Made by a program: the position numbers and the translations under genes. Of a DNA stretch of 7,662 nucleotides, positions 1 to 5,627 are shown one piece after another. This DNA comes from Verrucomicrobiia bacterium (GTDB taxonomy: Bacteria; Verrucomicrobiota; Verrucomicrobiia; Limisphaerales; Palsa-1400). Positions within the stretch are counted from its first letter, which is position 1; every line of letters starts with the position of its first letter. The notes under the pieces were generated by a model, which was given only the letters and a program-made list of their open reading frames with translations, was not told the DNA's origin and ran no database searches. Location of the stretch: contig JAICXV010000088.1 of assembly GCA_025934545.1 (NCBI GenBank), positions 1-7,662 on the forward strand, read 5' to 3'.

Positions 1-1169
1 GTGACCGCGTCCTGATTCATCCGGACGGTAAAAAGGAAATTGTCGGCAAAACGGGCGATTCCGATGAAATCGAAGCCGCGATTAAAAAAGGCGATTGGAA
101 TGACTACGTCGTCATCGCGAAAGGCAACCACTTGATGCACTTCATCAACGGTCGGCAGACCGTGGATGTCATCGACCAGCAACAGCCAAACGAGAAGGAC
201 AGCAAGAATCCCGTTCCGGTTGCCGCCAAGTCGGGCGTGATCGCGCTGCAAATCCATCGCGGGCAACCGATGTTGGTTCAATTCAAGGATTTTAAAATTA
301 AACAATTTTCCAGCGCGAACTCCGGATCGCCGAAGAAGATTGCGTTCATCGCCGGCAAACCGAGTCACGGACCGGGCGACCACGAATATCGGGCAGGATT
401 ATTATTGCTGCAGAAGTGCCTCGAAAACGTGCCGGGAGTGACTTCCGTAGTGTATTCGAACAATTGGCCGACTGATTCGCACGCGCTCGATGATGCTGCC
501 GCTATCGTGATGTTCAGCGATGGGAAGGAAGGGCAACCTGCGCTTCACGACGATCGCTTACAATATCTTGGCGAATTGATGAAGAAAGGCGTCGGCTTTG
601 GTTGCATCCACTATGCCGTCGAACCGACTCGCGAAAAAGGCGAAAAGGAATTCATCGATTGGATGGGCGGCGCGTTCGAAGTTTTTTATTCCGTGAACCC
701 GTTCTGGACCGCCAATTTCACACACTTTCCCAACCACCCGGTCACGCGCGGCGTGCAACCGTTCAGCATCAATGACGAGTGGTATTTCAATATGCGTTTT
801 CGCCCAAACATGGAGGGGGTCACACCCATCCTGACCGATGTTCCGCCGCCAGATACGATGAGCCGCCCCGATGGTGATCACTCTGGAAATGCGGAAGTGC
901 GAAAGATGGTCGAACAAAAACTTCCGCAACATGTCATGTGGGTGGCGGAACGTCCCGACGGCGGACGCGGGTTTGGATTTACCGGCGCCCATCGCCACTC
1001 AAACTGGGGTGACGACAACTTTCGCAAGGTTGTCCTGAACGCCATCGTGTGGATCGCAAAAGCCGATGTTCCGGAAAACGGCGTGCAAAGTTCGGTGACT
1101 GCTGATGACCTCAAGCAGAACCTCGATCCCAAGGGCCCGAAAAAAAAAAGCAAAACAGCAAGCCGGTAA
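1..1169 (+). CDS. DUF1080-ThuA domain protein, 5' part of a frame-disrupted multidomain gene (N-terminus outside window)
   Basis: The frame is open from position 3 at the window edge to the TAA at 1167-1169 (388 visible residues). TTG-ATG at 132-137 lies inside a conserved domain and is not the start. Visible residues 1-102 match the C-terminal half of DUF1080, the 3-keto-disaccharide hydrolase fold (GDWNDYVVIAKG, then HRGQPMLVQFKDFKIK). Residues about 111-353 are a ThuA domain, a class I glutamine-amidotransferase-like fold linked to trehalose and keto-sugar use: KKIAFIAGKPSHG at 111-123, GCIHYAVEP at 200-208, GRGFGFTGAHRHSNW at 321-335. The tail is a lysine-rich linker ending soon after ten A residues (1140-1149). 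The stop is probably not the real end, because the -1 frame continues through the rest of the linker into an NPCBM-propeller-HEAT protein. The protein is likely exported, but the N-terminus is not visible. Domain calls are by motif recognition; the exact substrate is unknown. Confidence 0.85.
   Translation, partial: DRVLIHPDGKKEIVGKTGDSDEIEAAIKKGDWNDYVVIAKGNHLMHFINGRQTVDVIDQQQPNEKDSKNPVPVAAKSGVIALQIHRGQPMLVQFKDFKIKQFSSANSGSPKKIAFIAGKPSHGPGDHEYRAGLLLLQKCLENVPGVTSVVYSNNWPTDSHALDDAAAIVMFSDGKEGQPALHDDRLQYLGELMKKGVGFGCIHYAVEPTREKGEKEFIDWMGGAFEVFYSVNPFWTANFTHFPNHPVTRGVQPFSINDEWYFNMRFRPNMEGVTPILTDVPPPDTMSRPDGDHSGNAEVRKMVEQKLPQHVMWVAERPDGGRGFGFTGAHRHSNWGDDNFRKVVLNAIVWIAKADVPENGVQSSVTADDLKQNLDPKGPKKKSKTASR
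1140..1149 (+). other. A10 homopolymer at the frame junction between the DUF1080-ThuA and NPCBM-propeller frames
   Basis: Ten consecutive A residues lie where two coding frames overlap. The upstream frame (codons starting at positions divisible by 3) is open to 1169; the downstream frame (one base back) is open from 1109. Rereading one A, or having eleven, joins them into one product of 1240 visible residues. In the upstream frame, 1142-1148 reads as the slippery heptamer A_AAA_AAA. A GCCGG (1162-1166)/CCGGC (1184-1188) pair could form a weak stem 12 nt downstream, and AAGGG at 1131-1135 is Shine-Dalgarno-like. The junction may reflect an assembly or sequencing error, a real mutation, or transcriptional slippage/-1 frameshifting; sequence alone cannot decide. 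Confidence 0.8.
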
Positions 1170-3724
1170 GTAAGGACGCTACTCCGGCGAAGCCGTCCGC
1201 ATCGAACCGCGTAGCGGTTCCCCAAGGTAACCGTGGCTTTCGACCCACGGGAGGCACGCACGAACCCATTCGTCGCGTAGCGACGTCTGAACCGGCAACC
1301 TCCGCCAAACCAGTCTTCCGCAGCGGCATCACCCGCACTGGCCGCACTACGATTGACGTCGATATTTCGCACGCGAAACAAATTTGGCTCGCAGCAACCG
1401 ACGGCGGCGAGCGCCGCGCCAACAACATTCTCGTATGGGGAGATCCGAAATTGATCAGCGCTAACGGCAAAGAAGTTTCGCTCTCGGACATTACGCCAAT
1501 AGTGGTCACCGGCGACGTTTATCTCAACAAAACGGTCTCAGGCAAACGGCTCCAAATCCTTTCGAAAACGTATGCACACGGCTTCGGCACAACGGCTCCG
1601 TGTTTGGTGGGTTTCAACGTGCCCGATGGATATGGGCGGTTGTACATTAAAGCCGGCATCGACGTCTCCGTTGATCCAAACGCTTCAAAAAAGAAACAGG
1701 AAGATGTCCCCGCCACTTCGCCAAAAATTGAGTTTGCCGTCTTCACTGAGCAGCCGGGGCAGGAATTTCTCAAACAGCCGTTCAACACCACTCAACGTTA
1801 CGGTCTCGCGGCGGCTCAAGCATCGCTCAAAGATTTCAAAGTCGCCGACGGCCTGGAAGTTTCGCTCTTTGCCGCCGAACCGATGCTGCGCAATCCGACG
1901 GACATAGACGTCGACGCGCAAGGCCGCGTCTGGGTCTGCGAAGGCGTTAACTACCGAAGCACGTTTCAACCATGGGGGGTCTTGCGTCCGGCCGGCGATC
2001 GCATCGTGGTTTTGGAAGATACCGATGGCAACGGGCTCGCCGACAAAGAAACGACGTTTTATCAAGGGCCGGAAATTAATTCCGCGCTGGGCATTTGTGT
2101 TCTTGGCAACAAAGCCATTGTGTCGCGTTCGCCGGATGTTTTTGTCTTCACCGACACGGACGGCGACGGGAAAGCTGATAAAAAAGAAATCCTCTTCAGC
2201 GGCATCAGCGGTGTCGACCACGACCACGGCGTGCATACATTTACGTTCGGACCAGACGGCAAACTCTATTTTAATTTCGGGAACGAAAGCAAACAATTGA
2301 AACGCGCCGATGGTTCACCCGTCCTCGATGTCGATGGCCGCGAAGTTGCCGCGGTCGGCAAACCGTACCGCAACGGCATGGTGCTGCGTTGTAATGTGGA
2401 CGGCAGCGAAGTTGAGGTGCTCGGATACAATTTTCGCAACCCGTATGAAGCGTGCGTCGATTCCTTCGGCACGGTTTGGCAATCGGACAATGACGATGAC
2501 GGCAACAAAGCCGTTCGTCTGAACTACATCATGGAACACGGCAACTACGGTTTTTATGATGAATTGACCGGCGCAGGCTGGAACCAAAACCGCAGCAACA
2601 TGGAGGAGGAAATTCCGTTGCGCCATTGGCACCAAAATGATCCCGGCGTTGTTCCGAATCTGCTTATCACCGGCGCGGGTGCGCCCACGGGCATCACGAT
2701 TTACGAAGGCAAGTTGCTTCCGAAGATTTATCAAAATCAAATAATCCATTGCGACGCCGGCACCCGAATCGTTCGCTGTTATCCCGTGCAACCCGCAGGG
2801 GCTGGTTACGAAGCACACCCCGTCGATATTCTGACGACGAGTGACGCGTGGTTCCGGCCATCGGATGTTTGCGTCGCGCCCGACGGGTCGTTGTATGTGG
2901 CGGACTGGAACGATGCCGGCGTTGGCGGCCATAATATGGCAGACCGTGATTTCGCCACGATGACCGGCCGCATTTATCGAATCGCTCCGAAAGGAAACAA
3001 GCCGGCGACAATAAAATATGAATTCAATACTGCCGCTCAATGTGTCCAAGCTTTGAACTCGCCAAACAACGCAGCGCGTTATCTCGCGTGGACGAAGCTG
3101 CACGACATGAAAGCCAACGCCGAAAAAACGCTGGTGCGAGATTGGCAAGGTAAAGACGAACGGCTCCGGGCCCGCGCGCTGCAACTGCTGGCGCGAATTC
3201 CCGGCAAGGCCGATAAATATATCCGTGCCGGAATTGCCGATGCTAATCCCGACATTCGCGTGGCATCAGTGCGGATTGCGCGCGCGTTGAACGTGGATGT
3301 TCTTTCCTGTGTGGAAAAACTCGCGCGCGATCCGAACGCACAAGTGCGCCGCCAATGCGCCATTGTCCTTCGTCACAATCCATCAGACCGCGCCGCGCAA
3401 TTGTGGGCGTTGCTCGCACACCAATACGATGGCCGCGACCGCTGGTATCTGGAGGCCCTGGGCATCGGTGCGCAGGGCAACGAAGAGAAATTCTTTAGCG
3501 TCTGGATGAGCGAAATGGGAACCCATTGGAATTCACCTGCTGGACACAATCTCATCTGGCGATCGCGCGCGCCGAGTTCAGCCGCGTATCTCGCCAAAAT
3601 TATCGCTGACCCAAAAACTTCGGACACGGAGCGTGCGCGCTGCTTCCGCGCGTTTGATTTCATTCCCGATTCCCCCCAGAAAAACAGTGCGTTAGTGGAA
3701 TTACTCGCAGTCGCTTCAAATTAG
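1142..3724 (+). CDS. NPCBM - PVC-type beta-propeller dehydrogenase - HEAT repeat protein (3' part of the frame-disrupted gene)
   Basis: The frame is open from 1109 to the TAG at 3722-3724. Linker sequence leads into an NPCBM domain from about 1340 to 1750 (IDVDISHAKQIWLAATDGG, later KTYAHGFGTTAPCLVGF), a carbohydrate-binding-type fold. Numbering from TTG 1451, residues about 124-515 form the beta-propeller of PVC-type membrane-bound dehydrogenases (KVADGLEVSLFAAEPMLRNP, HDHGVHTFTFGPDGKLYF, GYNFRNPYEACVD, APDGSLYVADWND). Two calcium-loop-like segments, DTDGNGLAD (191-199) and DTDGDGKAD (235-243), lie within it. Residues about 525-757 are helical HEAT-like repeats. No ATG, GTG or TTG occurs between 1109 and 1451, so the whole NPCBM can only be made by a frame shift from the upstream ThuA frame. 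TTG 1451 does have GGGGAG eight bases upstream, but starting there would cut the NPCBM in half. Relatives usually continue into more repeats and a CxxCH cytochrome c domain; none is present here. Confidence 0.85.
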   Translation, partial: KKKQNSKPVSKDATPAKPSASNRVAVPQGNRGFRPTGGTHEPIRRVATSEPATSAKPVFRSGITRTGRTTIDVDISHAKQIWLAATDGGERRANNILVWGDPKLISANGKEVSLSDITPIVVTGDVYLNKTVSGKRLQILSKTYAHGFGTTAPCLVGFNVPDGYGRLYIKAGIDVSVDPNASKKKQEDVPATSPKIEFAVFTEQPGQEFLKQPFNTTQRYGLAAAQASLKDFKVADGLEVSLFAAEPMLRNPTDIDVDAQGRVWVCEGVNYRSTFQPWGVLRPAGDRIVVLEDTDGNGLADKETTFYQGPEINSALGICVLGNKAIVSRSPDVFVFTDTDGDGKADKKEILFSGISGVDHDHGVHTFTFGPDGKLYFNFGNESKQLKRADGSPVLDVDGREVAAVGKPYRNGMVLRCNVDGSEVEVLGYNFRNPYEACVDSFGTVWQSDNDDDGNKAVRLNYIMEHGNYGFYDELTGAGWNQNRSNMEEEIPLRHWHQNDPGVVPNLLITGAGAPTGITIYEGKLLPKIYQNQIIHCDAGTRIVRCYPVQPAGAGYEAHPVDILTTSDAWFRPSDVCVAPDGSLYVADWNDAGVGGHNMADRDFATMTGRIYRIAPKGNKPATIKYEFNTAAQCVQALNSPNNAARYLAWTKLHDMKANAEKTLVRDWQGKDERLRARALQLLARIPGKADKYIRAGIADANPDIRVASVRIARALNVDVLSCVEKLARDPNAQVRRQCAIVLRHNPSDRAAQLWALLAHQYDGRDRWYLEALGIGAQGNEEKFFSVWMSEMGTHWNSPAGHNLIWRSRAPSSAAYLAKIIADPKTSDTERARCFRAFDFIPDSPQKNSALVELLAVASN
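1204..1285. repeat. Cluster of three short perfect hairpins inside the coding linker
   Basis: Three perfect inverted repeats lie in a row. GAACCGC/GCGGTTC around a GTA loop spans 1204-1220. CCGTGG/CCACGG around eight bases spans 1231-1250. CGTCGC/GCGACG around a GTA loop spans 1271-1285. The first and third share the core CGCGTAGCG (1208-1216 and 1274-1282) but have different arms that still pair. The cluster has no stop codon in the NPCBM frame and is translated as an Arg/Pro/Gly/Thr-rich linker between the ThuA and NPCBM domains. This resembles an interspersed palindromic element inserted in-frame in a linker that tolerates it; a role in RNA structure is also possible. Confidence 0.7.
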
Positions 3725-3740
3725 ATCCGTCCGGAAACGG

Positions 3741-3857
3741 CGCGAAGCGTATGGAGTGCGCGCGGCTTGCCGCCGCTTTGCGATACAACGCTTTATTGTG
3801 GTGCGATGCCCAAATGAAAAAGCGGGAGCAAACTACCCGCACTGCATACGCTTCGCG
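3741..3857. repeat. 117-bp palindromic element with long imperfect terminal inverted repeats
   Basis: The left end CGCGAAGCGTATG (3741-3753) is the exact reverse complement of the right end CATACGCTTCGCG (3845-3857). Pairing continues inward with some mismatches for about 39 nt: left arm 3741-3779, right arm 3819-3857, about 31 of 39 positions complementary, with inner matches such as AGTGC, TTGC and CCGCTTT. The central 39 bases (3780-3818) form the loop. No protein is supported inside it, and no clear target-site duplication flanks it. It fills most of the gap between two convergent genes, so its transcript could fold into a large hairpin and act as a two-way terminator. It resembles a REP- or MITE-like non-autonomous repeat; a copy-number search would settle that. 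Confidence 0.75.
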
Positions 3858-3869
3858 AGAAGTGACAGA

Positions 3870-4766
3870 TTACACATCACACAACTTCACCGCCGCGTTC
3901 AGCGACGTGAATTTGTCATGGACCGGGATAAATTCCTGGCCGACGAAACCTTTGTATCCGGTGTCCGCAATGGCATTCATCACCGCGGGATAGTTGATCT
4001 CCTGCGTCTCGTCGATCTCGTTGCGACCGGGATTGCCGCCGGTGTGATAATGCGCGATCAACGGATGATATTGTTTAATGCGGGTGATGATGTCGCCGTG
4101 CATGATCTGCACGTGATAGATATCGAACAAAATCTTCATCCGCTCTGAACCGACCTGCTTCACAATGTCAGCGGTCATGTCCATGCTGTCGCAAAAATAA
4201 TCGGGATGCCCTTTCATGTTAATGTTGACGCGCGAGTTCAACATCTCGATGACAAGGTTCACTTTTTTCTTGTCGGCGTGGCTGACGATTTTCTTCAAAC
4301 CCTCTACCATGTTTTTCATCCCCTCTTCGGTCGACAGCCCGCGGCGATAGCCGGAAAAAGTAATCACATTCTGAAAGCCACCGTCAGAGGCTTTGTTGAT
4401 GCGATCGGTCAAAATCTCAATGCACTCGTTGTGCTCTTCGGGGTGAGCAAAACCTTTGACGAAGCCGTGCGACGAAATCATTGCGCACGTGAGACCTCTT
4501 TTTTGAATCGCGGGCAATTGTTCCGGTTGCAGCAGTTCGACGGAATGAAGTCCCATGCGAACAGCGTCATCAGCCAATTGTTCGACGGTCATCGGCTTGT
4601 AGCACCACCAGCAGACCGACTGGTTGATGCGACCCTTTTTCGGTTTGTAAACGTGTTCAGCCTTCGCTGCTGGCGCCGCGCTGAGCGCACCGAGAGCAAG
4701 AGCGCCGGCGCCGAGTTGTTTAAAAACTGTGCGGCGGGATAGAGTGGTTTTCGGCGCAGTATTCAT
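3870..4766 (-). CDS. Tat-exported TIM-barrel isomerase/epimerase, hydroxypyruvate isomerase-like
   Basis: The 298-residue protein starts with a twin-arginine signal, SRRTVFK at residues 10-16, a hydrophobic stretch at 18-34 and a likely cleavage after AKA (34-36). The mature part is an AP-endonuclease-2/xylose-isomerase-type TIM barrel closest in motifs to the hydroxypyruvate isomerase family: FDIYHVQIMHGD (214-225), GGNPGRNE (243-250), EINYPAVMNAIADTGYKGF (256-274), GQEFIP (276-281). Likely metal ligands are Glu174, Asp215, His241 and Glu278. A CWWC pair (52-55) lies at the start of the barrel and could form a disulfide outside the cytoplasm. Export argues against a role on cytosolic hydroxypyruvate; a sugar epimerase or keto-sugar lyase is more plausible. 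It follows a ThuA gene by 37 bp on the same strand, so co-transcription is likely. No Shine-Dalgarno sequence is visible before the ATG. The true substrate is unknown. Confidence 0.9.
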   Translation of the reverse strand: MNTAPKTTLSRRTVFKQLGAGALALGALSAAPAAKAEHVYKPKKGRINQSVCWWCYKPMTVEQLADDAVRMGLHSVELLQPEQLPAIQKRGLTCAMISSHGFVKGFAHPEEHNECIEILTDRINKASDGGFQNVITFSGYRRGLSTEEGMKNMVEGLKKIVSHADKKKVNLVIEMLNSRVNINMKGHPDYFCDSMDMTADIVKQVGSERMKILFDIYHVQIMHGDIITRIKQYHPLIAHYHTGGNPGRNEIDETQEINYPAVMNAIADTGYKGFVGQEFIPVHDKFTSLNAAVKLCDV

Positions 4767-4803
4767 AACAATGTTTTAGCGATTTGCACCGCCACTTCCC
4801 AGA

Positions 4804-5547
4804 TTAATGTTTCAACTCAATTGGCTTTTTGCATGCCCAGAGCAATCCGCGCGTGACCATGTCGAGGTATTCAGGCGTCTCCATCACTTTGTTCAAATGG
4901 CCAATCGTCGTGCCGAACACGCGTGCTTTGCCGTAGGTGTTGGCCCAAACAACGGTGTTCTTGCTCTTCTCCTTGTCGTGTCCGGTTGCTTGAGCCAACG
5001 GAATGCAGTTTGGCCAAAGTTTGATCGTCACGTATTGCTCGTCCATTGGATCGTGAAACACCGCCGGAAAACCTTGCATGATCGGATTGTCTGGCGCGAC
5101 CACTCTAACATCGAAGGGCTGTTGTTTTTCATGGCGCATCGAGGTGACGCCGAGCAGCTTTCGCCATTCGTCAGTTTTGGCTTCGCGAAACGTGTGGATC
5201 GCGCAATGAATGACCACGGCGGGTAGACCGGTCTTGCGATGGACGGCGGCGATTTTTTCGATGTAATCGACGTTCGTGAATTTCCCCGAGCACATATTGT
5301 AGACAACTACGTCGATGCCCTTGTTCCAATCAGGTTTGTCGAACGTGGTGAACCGAATGGTTTTGTCGTCCGTTTCGCCTTTGTCCTCGATCGTCCAAAC
5401 AATGTCCGTGCGCGCGGCGATACCTTCGGTGAGCGTTTTCTTTTGGGCAGTAAATTCGTGGCAGCATCCGCCCGTGATGTACAACGCATGAAGTGGTTCG
5501 GCGACGGCGCTGATCGAAAGCGCCAGCAGTAAAATAAGTGTTCGCAT
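4804..5547 (-). CDS. Secreted ThuA domain protein
   Basis: The 247-residue protein has a Sec-type signal peptide (hydrophobic residues 4-14, likely cleavage after AVA at 14-16). The rest is a single ThuA domain: ALYITGGCCHEF (21-32), DVVVYNMCSGKF (79-90), PAVVIHCAIHTFR (109-121), HDPMDEQYV (165-173), and VVWANTYGKARVFGTTIGH (199-217), whose final His217 is typical of the family. ThuA proteins have a class I glutamine-amidotransferase-like fold and are linked to trehalose and 3-keto-sugar use in rhizobia; in PVC bacteria many are exported and uncharacterised. This is the second ThuA domain in the window, the other being fused to DUF1080. It is the first gene of a likely two-gene operon with the Tat-exported TIM-barrel protein and is divergent from the TPR gene. 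The ATG at 5545-5547 is chosen because it gives a complete signal peptide; no ribosome binding site is evident. Confidence 0.9.
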   Translation of the reverse strand: MRTLILLLALSISAVAEPLHALYITGGCCHEFTAQKKTLTEGIAARTDIVWTIEDKGETDDKTIRFTTFDKPDWNKGIDVVVYNMCSGKFTNVDYIEKIAAVHRKTGLPAVVIHCAIHTFREAKTDEWRKLLGVTSMRHEKQQPFDVRVVAPDNPIMQGFPAVFHDPMDEQYVTIKLWPNCIPLAQATGHDKEKSKNTVVWANTYGKARVFGTTIGHLNKVMETPEYLDMVTRGLLWACKKPIELKH

Positions 5548-5590
5548 GGCGCGAATGTGACAAAAAATGCGCCTAACTCAACTAGTTTTC

Positions 5591-5619
5591 TCGACTCGCG
5601 GTTGCAAAGCAGCTATTAT
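5591..5619 (+). promoter_or_regulatory. Possible sigma-70-like promoter for the TPR gene
   Basis: TCGACT (5591-5596, four of six matches to TTGACA) and TATTAT (5614-5619, five of six matches to TATAAT) are separated by exactly 17 bp. Transcription would be expected to begin about 5625-5627, at or just before the GTG codon at 5628, which would make the mRNA nearly leaderless. The call rests on consensus matching only; the promoter preferences of this organism are unknown. Confidence 0.4.
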
Positions 5620-5627
5620 CCCGACTC

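Noticed and set aside
132..137. TTG/ATG at 132-137 as the start of the DUF1080-ThuA gene
   Set aside because: The frame is open to the window edge and the upstream residues continue the DUF1080 domain, so these are internal codons.
1204..1285. Hairpin cluster as a transcription terminator or CRISPR array
   Set aside because: There are no T-runs after the stems, the hairpins lie within coding sequence, and there are no regularly spaced identical repeats.
1437..1453. GGGGAG eight bases before TTG 1451 as a real ribosome binding site and independent gene start
   Set aside because: A start here would split the NPCBM domain, and the other genes in the window lack such a site; it is better explained as coding sequence (VWGDPK). 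It is kept as an alternative in the gene entry.
1685..3184. Long minus-strand frames (203 and 289 codons)
   Set aside because: They are antisense shadows of the propeller region with no recognisable protein motifs.
3751..4148. Small plus-strand frames starting in or after the palindromic element
   Set aside because: They read through the repeat and then antisense to the well-supported TIM-barrel gene; their sequence shows no recognisable domain.
4206..4742. 178-codon plus-strand frame
   Set aside because: It is fully antisense to the Tat-exported TIM-barrel gene, which has a signal peptide and family motifs.
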